From Dactylis glomerata (taxonomy: Eukaryota; Streptophyta; Magnoliopsida; Poales; Poaceae), in assembly GCA_007115705.1 (NCBI GenBank), contig QXEO01000247.1, forward strand, positions 15,116,291 to 15,180,290: 64,000 bases of DNA, written 5' to 3'. The position numbers and the translations under genes are program-made. Shown piece after piece: positions 1 to 11,834 of the stretch; the first letter of the stretch is position 1, and every line of letters begins with the position of its first letter. The notes beneath the pieces are model-generated. The model saw only the letters and a program-made list of their open reading frames with translations, made no database searches and was not told the origin of the DNA.

Positions 1-296
1 TGTTGATATGACCGTTGCAAGTGGGCTGTAACTCGAAAAATTGTTTATGTAGAACAAAACAATTGTCCACATAGTAGAAAATAATTGTTCATGAGGTAAA
101 AAAATTAATCCATTACAATTTTTTTTTCTTCATGAGGTTAAAAAAATATTCACATGGCCCAAATACTGAGCCGAATGAGAACCTAAATCTCAGCCGCCTA
201 AGCTTCAGGCATGCCCTAGCAAAAGATAAATATTATATACAGCATAATATTTTCACCACTCTTCATTCGATCTAACGGTTCGGAGATGCACATGAC

Positions 297-1874
297 CTAT
301 ATATTATGCACGCTAGAAGATCCGCCGCCTTGGTCATCATTAGCTTCTTGCTCTGCAGCAAGGACAAGCATCTCCAGCCTTTCGAACTGCGACGCACTTC
401 CATAATCTCTACAGTCTAGCCCAGCAGCTGCTACTCCCAACCATCTCTTTCGCAAACTACTAAGAAGATCTGGCGCACTTGTTTGCGTGAGAAGCAAGGC
501 CCGGAAGTCCCTCTCCTCTGCAAACGCGTCGAAGTTGCAGGCGATGATGTCCAGGCAGTGCTCCCGTATGTTGGTAACGTCGTACATGTCCGAGATCGTC
601 AGCCAGCGGCATAGCTGCGTCGGCGAGTCGTGGTCCAGGTCCAGGTGCGGCAGCAGCAGGTCAGCGACGACTGGCTTAAGCTGAAACAGCAGGTACCTCG
701 ACGCGATGTCGAGAAGCTCTTCCGCCAGAGCAAGAGGATCTCCGTCACCGAGATGCTCTAGCTCGCCCGTATACATATAATGGAGCATCTTCTCAAACGC
801 CTCCGCGCTCACGTCGTGCTCCTCCAGGACATCGTCATTGAGTTGAAGAAAACCAGTTCGTCGGGACAGCCTGGCTTTGAAGTACTCCGACCTGGAGGCG
901 AGGATCATCTTGTGGCAGCGGAAGGCCCTGCCGCCTGCTTTCACGCGTATGTCGGCGAGATCGTCGTACTCGAAGCCTACGTTGGTCTCGGTGTTGCGAA
1001 GGTCCTCTTCTTCCCTGGAGTTGGCGAGACAGTCCTGCAGGAGCCGGCCGAGGGCCGACGAGAGGCGGTCCGGCGCGAACCGCCGCTGCAAGACGAAACG
1101 TTTCTGCGGGTGTCCCCGGACCAGGTGCCTCTCTCCGTCGTCTGGATGCTTGCGAGGGAATAAGCTGTCGATCGTCTCTAGGAGGCCCTCGCACTCGCAG
1201 ATTTGGCAGAGCCGCGCGAGATCTTCGATGTCCTCCGTGGGCACCTCGAGCCTGTCGGAGTAGAAGAAGCGGACGAGGCTGTACATGGACTGGAAGGACA
1301 TGTCATAGTAGCCGTATGACACTTTGAGGGTCAACGCCGCCTCGCGGTTTCTTCTCCACTTGGTCGTGAGTTCCCGACGGAACAACGGTGACCGGGCGGC
1401 GAGGATGACCCGGTGAGCGTGGATGGGTCTTCTTCCTTCCACGTACAACGTGACGATGTCTGGCGACAGCTCGGCGCCGGCAGCGTCCGTCGGCGTGGCT
1501 CGGTTGGCGGGGCAGGCGAGGAACGCCGGCAGAAGGACGGCGGGAAGCCGCGCGCGCGGGTCCGCCTCGTACTCCCGCAGGAGTCTCCGTATGCCCACGT
1601 TGAGCGCCGAGAGGTAGCACCGCTTGCCTTGGGAGGTGCCCTCGGAGTAGTCGGCGCCGGCCTCCAGCAGCATCCGCGCGGCCTCGCGGTGGCCACCGAC
1701 GCAGGCGTGGTAGAGCGGGAAGGTGTCCAGTCGTTCGTCATACGCGTTCACGTCGACGCCGCCTTCAAGCAGGCGGGCGAGCTTGTCGCAGTCGCCGGCG
1801 CGCGCCGCCTGCAAGAGGTCCGATTGGATACGGCCGGCCGGCGATCCGGTCTCCTTCGAGATGATTGATCCCAT
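297..1874 (-). CDS. Ankyrin-repeat, double BTB/POZ protein (paralogue 1)
   Basis: This single-exon gene encodes 525 residues. Residues about 15-100 form ankyrin-type repeats (LLEGGVDVNAYD, then HREAARMLLEAGADY). A first BTB/POZ domain follows at about 135-240 (HAHRVILAARSPLFR) and a second at about 300-400 (FRCHKMILASRSEYFKARL, then FEKMLHYMYTGELEHL). The order ankyrin-BTB-BTB matches the ABTB1/BPOZ-like family, which in plants includes Arabidopsis At2g04740. Family knowledge suggests a CUL3 ubiquitin-ligase substrate adaptor; the substrate is unknown. The ATG at 1872-1874 is chosen because the paralogue at 50.2-51.9 kb also begins with Met-Gly at the equivalent place. The stop is TAG at 297-299. 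No frameshift or internal stop was seen, so it looks functional. The coding sequence is much more GC-rich than its flanks, as is common for grass genes. Domain calls are by eye. Confidence 0.85.
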   Translation of the reverse strand: MGSIISKETGSPAGRIQSDLLQAARAGDCDKLARLLEGGVDVNAYDERLDTFPLYHACVGGHREAARMLLEAGADYSEGTSQGKRCYLSALNVGIRRLLREYEADPRARLPAVLLPAFLACPANRATPTDAAGAELSPDIVTLYVEGRRPIHAHRVILAARSPLFRRELTTKWRRNREAALTLKVSYGYYDMSFQSMYSLVRFFYSDRLEVPTEDIEDLARLCQICECEGLLETIDSLFPRKHPDDGERHLVRGHPQKRFVLQRRFAPDRLSSALGRLLQDCLANSREEEDLRNTETNVGFEYDDLADIRVKAGGRAFRCHKMILASRSEYFKARLSRRTGFLQLNDDVLEEHDVSAEAFEKMLHYMYTGELEHLGDGDPLALAEELLDIASRYLLFQLKPVVADLLLPHLDLDHDSPTQLCRWLTISDMYDVTNIREHCLDIIACNFDAFAEERDFRALLLTQTSAPDLLSSLRKRWLGVAAAGLDCRDYGSASQFERLEMLVLAAEQEANDDQGGGSSSVHNI

Positions 1875-1940
1875 CTCTTAGTTGTTCGTCGCTGCTTCTC
1901 GTGACTCGTTTTGTTTTTCTTGATCAATTAATACGTACAA

Positions 1941-1975
1941 TACCGCCGCATATTTAGGCACGAACGGCAAAGCTA
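1941..1975 (-). promoter_or_regulatory. Putative core promoter of the ankyrin/BTB gene
   Basis: On the minus strand a TATA-like stretch (TAAATATG, about 1950-1957) lies some 75 bases upstream of the ATG. The surrounding bases (accgc, an A/T-rich core, then a cgcacggcaaagct-like block) recur at 51990-52018 upstream of the paralogous gene. That conservation is the main support. Confidence 0.45.
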
Positions 1976-2186
1976 GCTGTTTTCTCTATATCTCGAAAAC
2001 TTATGCGGTAAGCATATGGACTCTAATACTACTCGGTTAGCTTAGGGAGTAGTATGTTAAAAGAAGCGAAAAAATTATAATAGGACACCGTTATTTTTTA
2101 TCGTCTGTCGAAACACATTGTCCAATTTAACATACCGCATCGCTGAAAACAGAAAGTTAGGCACAATTTCTTCAAAACCGCTCACG

Positions 2187-2519
2187 AAAGACTGTACGTT
2201 TACCAATTCCAAGGTACAGTCTTTCACGGACGGAGGGAGTATATCTTAACGTGAGGATGGCGACCTTTAGTTTCCTATTGGTAAACGTACTGTTAAGAGG
2301 TTTAACTGTTGTTAAAATATTTTGAGATGAGATGGCGACCTTTTATGAGATGAGATAAAAGGTTGAGTAGTGACCTTTTAGAGAAAATATGATCACTACT
2401 CAACAATTTCTTCAATATTTTGAGATGAGATGACTGTACGGGCTAAAGTAATTGGTAAACGTACTGTTAGGAGGTTTAACTGTTGGGCTAATGTTGAGTA
2501 GTGATCATATTTTCTCTAA
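2187..2519. repeat. Inverted and direct repeats upstream of the BTB gene, MITE-like debris
   Basis: The spacer 1975-2944 has no gene. It holds a 12-bp inverted repeat (about 2187-2198 with 2213-2224) followed by cggacggagggagta at 2226-2240, which resembles a Stowaway MITE end. It also has a 32-bp direct repeat with one mismatch (2280-2311 and 2454-2485) and a perfect 27-bp inverted repeat (2378-2404 with 2493-2519). No complete MITE with two ends and a TA duplication could be delimited. Confidence 0.5.
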
Positions 2520-2944
2520 ATATTTTTGTAGTACGTCTTATGACACCGTAAGACAATGAGATGATCTGGCCATTTAGTTTCCTATCTATCCGATCACGAA
2601 ATAAGTTGAGATTTCTCTTTGTTATCGGCGGCGCGGCGATGCACGAACAACAGGTCGGGACTACCATATGACCTAGCACATTCCTACAAGGTTGACATGA
2701 AGGAGTTAGTAATTGATTATTTTTTCGTTTAGCCATACAACATGATATTATATTCTAAACTTACTTTTATTGTAATAACGTCTCCTATTCACTGTTTTGC
2801 ACCCTGCTCGACTCAAGACAAACGAGGTATATAAAAATTAGAAAACGAAGATGATGATTTCATGCCATCCAGATTATATAATATATAAAATATTAGGATT
2901 CCATGGGAAATCTCGCAAATATCATTCAAGGCAAAGTAATAATC

Positions 2945-3113
2945 TGTTAGAGTTTGTGTACTATACGAATATGTAAACGTAGGATATACGGTTTCCTAAC
3001 CGATACGACTTGTACTAGGCAGGTAGTGATCTAGTACCGATGTAGATTCTTCTATGTATACTGGACGAGAACCTCGAGCGATATTGCATCAAGAGAGATA
3101 AACAACTTTGTCA
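2945..3113 (+). repeat. 5' LTR of the host Copia, with adjacent primer-binding site
   Basis: It matches 39155-39322 along its whole length. The PBS TGGTATCAGAGCC occupies 3114-3126 with no spacer. Confidence 0.92.
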
Positions 3114-3266
3114 TGGTATCAGAGCCACCTCTTCCATAGACAAAATATATCCAATTCTCCATCGATCCAAATAAAATCAAACCGGTCGATATCAGGAAGT
3201 CGATCGCTACCAGCAAAACGAGTTGATCGCTACCACAGATCTTTCGATCACGATTACCTCGTCGCC

Positions 3267-6200
3267 ATGGCTGGCTCATCGTCCTCAGGCACCAACGAGA
3301 TCAGTCTTGGTTCTCCCTCGATGGAATTGCTGACGAGAAACAACTACCCTCTATGGCGCGCACAAGTGATGCCCGATATTCGTGGCGCTCAGCTCACGGG
3401 ATTCCTTGATGGTTCAGAAGTTGAGCCATCTAAAACTATCACCGTGGAAAATCCTGACAAGACCAAGGAACCTCTGAAGGTCACCAATCCAGAGTATACG
3501 TCCTGGCTATCCAAGGATCAGAAGTTGCCCAGTTATCTTGTCAAATCCTTCTCCAAGGAGATTCTTATGCATGTACTTCGCATGGAACATGCCTCGGAAG
3601 TCTGGAAGGCAGTGGAATCCATGTTTGCCGCAGAGTATGAACAACACCAACCTTCGCATAGCGCTGGCTAACACCAAGAAAAATAACATGTCAATTTCAG
3701 TGTTTTTCACAAAGATGCAAGGCCTCGCCGATGAGATGGCAGCCGACGGAAAGCCGCTCCCTGAGGATGAACTCATCTCATATATTCTAGCTGGACTTGG
3801 CGGTCACTACAATGCTCTCGTGGCTGCCCTCGGCATAATTAAATCTTAGCTTACTGTTGCCGAGCTGTTCTCCCATGTTCAGTCTTATGATGAGCGCTAG
3901 ACTATGCTCGCAGCCACTGATGAAAGTGGGTTTGAGACCTCTGCAAATATCGCTGCTAGAAACCGCAACCGTGGTGGATATAGATCACGGCAGAATAACA
4001 GCCGGGATCACAAGCGCTATGATGATCGCTATGGTGATAGACGTCAAGATGATCGATGTCAAGATGATCGGCGTTATGATGATCGCCCTCGCTTCTTCAA
4101 CAACAATCAGCAGGGCGGTCGAGGAGGACGTGCGCCAGCAGGAGGAGGCCGTGGCTGCGGTCGTGGTCGCCGCCGTACATCTCCATGGGTTGACACCATC
4201 TGTCAAATTTGCAACCGGGAAGGACACTCTGCCAAAGACTGTTGGTATCGGAGTCAAGACAATGGTGGTGATGACTTTGAAGATTTACATGCTTATGGCA
4301 TAGATACAAATTGGTATACGGATACTGGAGCCACTCATCATATCACAAATGAGCTGCAAAATTTATCAGTTCATGATTCATACAATGGGCGTGACAGAGT
4401 GAACACCGCTAACGGGCAAGGTATGGATATTTGTCATGTTGGTCATTCAATAATTCGTAACCCTGTTCAATCATTCAAACTTCGCAATATTTTGCATGTT
4501 CCTAATGCTTCAAAAAATCTCTTGTCCGTTCATCGTTTTACTCTTGATAATCATATCTTTTTGGAGTTTCATCCATATTTCTTTCTTATCAAGGATCAGG
4601 TCATGAAAAAGATTCTACATAAAGGACGATGTGTTGGCGGTCTTTATCCTCTCATCTCATCATTGGTTGCCTCTCCTCATGAGAAGCATGCATTTCTTGC
4701 CTCAAGCCATCTCAAGCAAGGTGGCATAGTCGTCTTGGTCATCCTTCATTTCGAGTCGTAATGAGTATTATTAGTAAAAATAAACTTCCTTTTACTAGGG
4801 ATTTGAGTCTAGAGTCGTTTTGTGATCCATGTCAGCAAGCTAAGAGTCATCAGTTTCCCTATCCAATTTCTACTAGTGTATCCACTTCACCTTTGCAACA
4901 TATTTTTTCTGATGTTTGGGGTCCCGCACCAACTTCTGTTGGGCGACATGACTATTATGTAAGCTTTATTGATGATGATTATAGTAAGTTTACATGGATA
5001 TATCTTCTCAAAAGAAAGTCTGATGTTTTTGCTGCCTTTATCAATTTCCAAAAACTTGTTGAAAGAAAATTTGATAGAAAGATTAAAACAGTTCAATCTG
5101 ATTGGGGAGGAGAATATGTTAAACTCAATTCTTTCTTTCAAACTCAAGGAATTTCTCATCATGTCTCTTGTCCTCATGCACATCAACAAAACGGTGATGC
5201 TGAACAGAAACATCGTCATATTGTAGAAGTTGGTCTCGCTCTTCTTGCACATGCCTCTATGCCATAAAATTTTGGGATGAAGCCTTTCTCACAGCTACTT
5301 ATCTTATAAACATTCTTCCAAGCAAAGTCATCAACAATGATACGCCTCTTCATCGTCTTCATGGCACAACTCCAAACTATGCCTCTCTTCGCATTTTTGG
5401 TTGTGCTTGTTGGCCAAATCTCCGTTCCTACAATAAAAGAAAACTTGCTTTTCGCTCTAAGCGTTGTGTTTTTTTAGGATATAGTCCTAAGCACAAAGGG
5501 GTCAAATGTCTTGATGTCTCTACTGGGCGTATCTATGTCTCTCGTGATGTTGTTTTTGATGAAGCTGTGTTTCCCTTCAAAGATCTTCATCCCAATGCTG
5601 GAGCACTACTTTGCAAAGAGATTATCTTGCTTGATAAAACACTATACAATGTTGAACAAGGGGATGAAATTGTTGATGATTCAACATTAACTAATCCTAC
5701 TAATTCGGTTTCTCAGTGTTTACAGCAGTTTGCAGGAGAAAATCCGGTGCAGAATGATCAAGGTTTGATGCAAAACGAAACATCACATAATTCAGCAGAA
5801 GAAGACGAAATCAGTGCTGAATTCCAGGAAAATTCCTTGTCAGAAACAGTCTCGGGATCTTCCCCAGGCAAAACAGAAGCTTATCCGTCTCGAGGATTGA
5901 GTCGAACCGGTGTGCGCTCGTCTCCTGTGCACCGGTCTTCTCCTGACACGCGTCAGCGAGCACATGGGGCGCGCAGCAGTTCCGCCGGATCATCGGGATC
6001 TTCTGAGCGTGTTGCACCTTCTCTGCTCCATGCCAGACAGCATACCGGATCCAGTGTGGCAGAAACCGACAACTCAAGCAGCAGCGGACCCAGCAGTGGT
6101 CCCCATGAAGAATCTTTCTCAGAATCTGAGAGCTCTCCCGGATCTTCTGTGCCACACGGAACTGCAAATAGTTTCTGTGCCAATAAACACTGCATCAACT

Positions 6201-6706
6201 CGTCCTACGACACGTGCTTCTCGCGGGATAATTAAGTCAAAGGAGTTTAGTGATGGTACAATTAGATGGTGCTTGTCTAGCACTTCAGAGGAACCACTAA
6301 ATCTACAAGATGCTTTTTCAAGCAAGCAATGGAAGCAAGCTATGGATGAAGAGTTTGTTGCACTTATGAAAAAGAAAACATGGCATTTAGTTCCTGAGAA
6401 ACGTGGTACACATGTCACAGATAGTCGCTGGGTTTACAGAATTAAAAGAAGAGCTGATGGTTCTATTGATAGATACAAGGCAAGACTAGTTGCAAAAGGC
6501 TTCAAGCAACGGTATGGCATAGATTATGAGGACACTTTTAGTCCTGTTGTCAAGATTGCTACTGTTCGCCTTGTTTTATCTATTGCTGTTTCTAGAGGAT
6601 GGAGACTACGACAATTAGATGTTAAGAATGCTTTTTTACATGGCATTCTGGAAGAGGAGGTCTATATGAGACAACCACCAGGATATGAGAATAAAAATAA
6701 ACCTGG
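3267..6706 (+). pseudogene. Host Copia gag-pol, first segment, frameshifted
   Basis: The likely gag start is the ATG at 3267. Recognisable in order are a UBN2-like gag region (3267-3850), a CCHC knuckle (CQICNREGHSAKDCW, about 4201-4245), an aspartic protease core (DTGATHH, about 4321-4341), the GAG-pre-integrase and integrase core (about 4722-5265, with SDVWGP and QSDWGGEY) and the first half of reverse transcriptase (about 6240-6706, with ARLVAKGF and LDVKNAFLHG). It is dead. The reading frame changes near 3630-3660, just before 4722, near 5265 and between about 6100 and 6180. In-frame stops lie at 3847-3849 and 3898-3900. Coding is cut at 6706 by Gypsy A. Confidence 0.9.
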
Positions 6707-7247
6707 TGACGAGGTTTATCCCCGGCAATGCCCATGTCGAAGGGCTTTCGATCTAGGAAGCGAATTGGGGACCTGGCGAACTCGACGGCGATCAGACGAA
6801 AGCAGAGGGACACGAGGATTTACCCAGGTTCAGCCCCCTCGAAAGGTAAAAGGCCTACGTCCTGCTTGTCTGACTTTGTATTGAGGTGGTGATGGTGATG
6901 ATGGTGTTACAATGGCGGCGTAGATTGAATCTAGCCAAAGCCGAAAGCTCTGAGCGCTCCGGCGTGAGGTGGGTGGAAAAAGGCGTCTAGGCTTCGAGAC
7001 CTCCCTCCCAGCCTTTTATAAGTCAAGGCTAGGTCTCGGGAGTGTCTCTCAAGCCAAGTACAGATCGGATCAACCGAGGACTAACCTAACTTGGACTCCT
7101 CGAAATCTTGATTGCGCACCAAGTATCGCTCCTGGGCCGCGCCAGGCCATTGCCTTGATGGGCCTCGAAAGCCTTTCATGAGACACCCTTCCTGGACCGA
7201 AAACCAGGTAGGCGAATATCGGGGGCCCGTTTGTCATTCCTTCGTCA
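6707..7247 (-). repeat. 3' LTR of Gypsy A
   Basis: This 541-bp LTR reads TGACGAAGG to CCTCGTCA on the minus strand and matches the LTRs of Gypsy B. It is followed at 7248-7263 by the complement of the polypurine tract (ctcgggggctac on the minus strand). Confidence 0.88.
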
Positions 7248-7860
7248 GTAGCCCCCGAGTGCCTGGGATAGCCGAAGACTATGGCAGGGACTCCTCCCGA
7301 AAGTCTTCCCAGCCGCCCCCGATGTGAGCACTTGGCCTGTAGAACTGCAAAGGTACAGAGGTCATTTAAGTAGTGAGCTCGTTTTGGTACGAGATTTTCG
7401 AGCCACTCTCATTTAGAGCCTCGAAAGTGCTAAGTCGGGTTTGCAGAGGGATACGCATAACCGGCCTGAGACTCACGCCGGGTCTCAGTTAATTGCATTG
7501 CTGCAAAGACATGCGGTTAGCTTACTCAGATTCGAGTCCCCCGACTCGAACCCGCGTGGGCTGGTGCTACCCCGACCCGAGCCGTGTTGGACTCACCAGG
7601 TCGGAGCCCAGTTCATTTGTGAGGCACCCGATGCGTCCATCGGTGCAAGCTTCATACCGTAGGTATGGAAAATTTCCGGCAGAGCGCGTTTGATACGAAT
7701 ACCAGGCCATCTAGTGTTGCAAACCGTGGACTTACCTTCGTATTTGACATACGGCATCCGAACTGGTATATTGCCACCAAAATTCGGGCATGTTGATTGA
7801 GGAGCGTTGATAGCTCGAAGGAAAAGGTTCAAAAAAAAGGGGAATTCGAAGGTCTATAAC

Positions 7861-8260
7861 TCGAGCTTGGATTCTTTGAAGTCATCACTGGGCCGAAAAG
7901 GTAACTCGAAGGACCGAAGCCTGGCTTCGAATGTCTTGAAGGCGCTGCTAGCCCGAAAGTTCGGTTCGAGGGACCGAAGTCCTACCTCGAGTATCACGAA
8001 GGCGCTGTTGGCCCGAAAGTTCGATTCGAAGGACTAAGGTCCTGTCTCGAATATCTCGTAGGCGCTGCTGGCCCGAAAGTGCAATTCGAGGGACTAAGGT
8101 CCTGTCTCGAATATCTCGTAGGCGCTGCTGGCCCGAAAGTGCAATTCGAGGGACTAAGGTCCTGTCTCGAATATCTCATAGGCGCTGCTGGCCCGAAAGT
8201 GCAATTCGAGGGACTAAGGTCCTGTCTCGAATATCTCATAGGCGCTGCTGGCCCGAAAGA
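7861..8260. repeat. 60-bp tandem array upstream of the antisense gene
   Basis: About 6.6 copies with an exact 60-base period contain the core ggcgctgctggcccgaaag. The three copies 8041-8220 are nearly identical and the two on the left are degenerate. The complementary array in Gypsy B (36541-37020) has a 61-base period. Confidence 0.9.
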
Positions 8261-8792
8261 AGGTAATCCGAATACAGTTTCGAACGAAAATTCCCTCGAA
8301 GGGGCAAATGCTCCGCGAAAGGCAGAATCGTTGAAAAACTCTGCGTATATTCGGATGGCACACAAGAGAGGAGCACAAAAGACCTCGAAGGAAACCCAAT
8401 CGAGAGACCGCCTGAGTGCGAGGGGTACATACCTTTGAGACTCGAAAGATCTTTCGCCAATCTTTGCCCTTTGAAAAAAGAATTAACCTTCCCAAAGGAA
8501 CGCGTCATCGCTGACGATATGCTTCGTCGAGTTGTCCCATCATCTTCTGCAGAAATGGCCTGACCCTGCCAGGACTAGACGTATGGCGGGCCCCCCGGCC
8601 GCGCGTCTCGGCCGTTGACAGAGTTTGACCGCACGTCCCGCGCGTGGGTGAGAAATAACCGGCGCAGTTTCCTTGATTACCGTGCGTAGCGGACGCTGCG
8701 GTGCCCGCGTGCTGACACGTGGATGGCTGGATCAGCCCGGTCGTTTCCACTTCGCCGTGGACGGCTGAGATCTGATGCAGATCCCCAGCAGT

Positions 8793-8803
8793 GGAATAAA
8801 TAA
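8793..8803 (+). promoter_or_regulatory. TATA-like box for the antisense gene
   Basis: The sequence ggaataaataa lies about 120 bases before the ATG at 8921. An equivalent gaataaataa occurs on the minus strand at about 36030-36040, ahead of the Gypsy B copy. No direct evidence of transcription is available. Confidence 0.35.
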
Positions 8804-8920
8804 CGGTGGCTGGTTAACAGTCCATCCCACTCCGCCGCCACCGTCTTCTTCCTCGCGCATTGCTCCTGTAGCTCTACCTTTCCATCTCCATTTCCGCAAC
8901 CCTCGCTGCGCCCTGAAGCC

Positions 8921-11663
8921 ATGGGTAAGAGGAGCTCCACCGCCGCCGGCGCCGCTGCTGCTGCCAAGAAGGCCAAGACAGCCGACGCCGAAGGCTCTGC
9001 CGTTGGCCGCTGGGTCCAGTCCAAGGCCGGGAACAAAGAACTGTCCCAAGCCGAGAAGATGGGTCTCCTGAAGAACGCGCCGGCGGAATCGCTCGCCGCC
9101 GGCCCGGAGATCGTTCCCCGGCCACCTCTCGGATTCCGGGTAATCTTCATCGCTTTTCTGCTGCGGGGTTTGTCTTTTCCCCCACATCCTTTTCTCCGTG
9201 GCCTTCTCTTTGCTTACGGGATTCAGCTCCACGACCTGAATCCCAATTCCATCCTTCACATTGCGTGCTTTATCACGCTCTGTGAGTGCTTCCTGGGGAT
9301 CGAACCCCACTGGGCTTTGTGGCGCCGAATCTTTGTTATTCGACACCCTTTGCCATATCAAACCGGCGGTTTCGGCGTCCAAGTACGCCCAGACGTCGAG
9401 TATTTCAACCTCCAAACGCCCGAGAACAATCCCGGGTGGAGGACGAAGTGGTACTACGCCAAGGACAAACCCTCCGACGGCGAAAACTTCGGACTCGAGG
9501 AATTCCATCCTACCGGCGTTCTTCGACCTCGCGTCTCCTGGAGACACGACCTTACGGACGAGGAGCTAAAGACTACAGAGCCGCTGATGGAGAAGATCCA
9601 ACAGCTTCGAGCTACTCCGAAGAAGGAGCTTTCGGGGATCCAGCTCATCCGAACCTTCATTGAGCGTCGAATCCAGCCACTCGCTGCTCGAGCCCACTGC
9701 ATGTGGGATTACAGCGATCGCCGGGATTCGACCCGCATCTCCCAGGACGAGCTGCACGAGGCCGAAATCGACGAGTGCGTACGCACCGTCACGAACATCA
9801 AGAAGAAGGATCCCGTGCCGAAGATCTTCGGCGCCGTAGCCTTTAGCAAGGCCTTTCCCCGCACCGAGGTATGATCTTGTTCTTAGTCGAATGTCTTTCT
9901 TATTTCTTAGCCGAATCGTCCAGTGTCAAACGCCGTCCTCACCCTTGTGCAGGTAATTGACATAGCTCGATGCTATCCGCCCCAGCCCGAGATGGGCGAA
10001 TATCCGGGGCGTGACTTTGCCGAAGTGCCTGAAGGGTCGACCTCCGTTGCTCCGTCGCCACCGAGGGCCCCGAAGAGACAACGAGTTGCGGACGTTGTCG
10101 ATGATTCGGAAGACCTCGATGATACTCATTTTACTTCGGGCGATGACGGCAACAGCGCGATTCCCGCTTCGCCTTTGAGCCGCCGTCCTCCTCCTCGAAC
10201 AGAGAAGAAGATCCTTCCGAAGTTCGGGATCGACGCATCGTAAGTATTCCTTCGTGCATCTTGTGGTCTTGTTTTGATTTGGTCGCCCGGTTTTAACATT
10301 GATGCTTACTTCAGATCTTCCACCGAGGAAACGTCGACGTGTCCGGGGGATCAAGATCAATACCAGGTCCGACCCCATGACGACGCCCTCGAGCAAACGG
10401 CAGATTCACAGGAAAAAGCCGCTGACGTCGCCGCCGCCAAAGTCGCTCTGATGAAGCCTTCGACCTCTTCCAAGAAGAAGGCGACGGAACAAGAATTCGT
10501 GCTTGTCTCCTCGTCTGACGGTCCTTCCGGTCCTAGCAACCATGTAAGTCCGAAAATCTTCAACTCGCGCTTCGCGTGCTTGACCATTAGTAGCCCCCGA
10601 GGGTGAGTCTAAGTGTTTACACTTGGGCTTGCCCTCCGAACCATGACTCGAAGGTTAATCTTTCGCCCTGCCTTCTTTAGCCTGTTGTTAGGGACCTGGC
10701 GAAGGTTTGTAGGAGCTTCTTCGCCTTAGAGGAAGAGAACCGGAAGCTGTCCGATCAGCTCGACGAAACTCGACGTGAGTACTGCCACCTTGCTTTGTGT
10801 ATGATATGACGCTTCTTTTTCTGACGACATCCTTTTACTGATTAGGGATTGGGGCCCAGGCTGCTGCTGACAAGACTTCCCTGAAATCTCAGCTGGACAA
10901 TCTTGCCACTGAGAATTCGGGTTTGAAGGCTAAAGTCGCTGAGCTGAACGACGAAATTGCCCGACTGAAGGTCGAATCGTCAGAAGCTCAGGAGCGTGCA
11001 ACGAAAAGCCGCCTGGACGCCGAAGCCCGAGAAGGAGAGCTAACCCAGCGCCTGCAAACTTCGCTTGACGCCTTGCGTGGTGAGTTCTTCGAGCTTCGTC
11101 TGGAATAAATTTCGTGCCGAACAGTCCCATTGTGACCTGGCTGTTTGCTCTTTCGTGTAGCTGCTGCCGAATTAGATGCCGGGGCTATGAAGGGGCCTGC
11201 TGGAATCGAATCCAGTGTCGGCTTCACCGAACGCCTGAGTCGAGAGGTTGTCAACCTCCTAGCGCGGGTGCGGTCGACACTTATTCGCGTTCGGGATACA
11301 TCTGTACCCGACTCGACCAGCGACACCATGGCGGGGATCCTCGAAGCTCTAGCGGTGAAGGCGGACGGCGAAGACCCGTTGTTTGCCGCGGTACGCCGAC
11401 AGGTAACTATCGGCACCGAGTCTGTCTTCTCCATGATGATGATGCACGACGTGGAGTTCGACGCTGACAAGGTCACGAGCACATATCCGAAAGACAAGGA
11501 CGGACGCGACAAATCCGCCAAGACTTATGTCGCTCGAGCTCGTGAACTGGCTGCCCGAATGACGGGCTTTCTGGCCGAGAGGAACGAGAAGCGTGCGGCG
11601 GCGAGGGCTCGAAAGCGTGGCGCATCCGGCGCACCGTCTAGCAAGGCTGGTAGTTCAGCGTAG
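8921..11663 (+). CDS. Antisense gene of Gypsy A: PF04195-like protein, six exons
   Basis: The gene runs opposite to the element's pol. The proposed coding exons are 8921-9868, 9953-10239, 10315-10543, 10681-10774, 10846-11079 and 11161-11663. Every intron begins GT and ends AG and all phases agree, giving 764 uninterrupted residues from ATG to TAG. Residues about 65-165 resemble the 'putative gypsy type transposon' domain PF04195 (LRGLLFAYGIQLHDLNPNSI, then IEPHWALWRRIFVI). An N-terminal basic stretch (KKAKTADAE) could be a nuclear signal. A charged low-complexity middle is followed by a coiled coil in exons 4-5. Such antisense ORFs are known from Tat-lineage Gypsy elements; their function is unknown. 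Exons are predicted by eye from splice motifs and homology with the Gypsy B copy. Confidence 0.72.
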
Positions 11664-11834
11664 TGCGAGCAGTGCTTCTGGCGCTCACTTGTAATTAGCT
11701 CTTGTGGTTTGAAGTCGAGGGCAGTGACTCTGACTAGGATTTCTTTCTGCTGTAAAAATTGCTACTTCATTGTGTGGATCTGCTTGAATTTTGTCTTTCG
11801 AATGCATGTATGTGATGCCTGACTCCTCGTGCAG

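Noticed and set aside
3114..3126. tRNA-like sequences at 3114-3126, 15682-15700, 24844-24855 and 59725-59743
   Set aside because: These are primer-binding sites complementary to tRNA 3' ends, not tRNA genes.
8732..9547. Minus-strand frame of 271 codons in Gypsy A
   Set aside because: It is the mirror of antisense exon 1, with no conserved domain.
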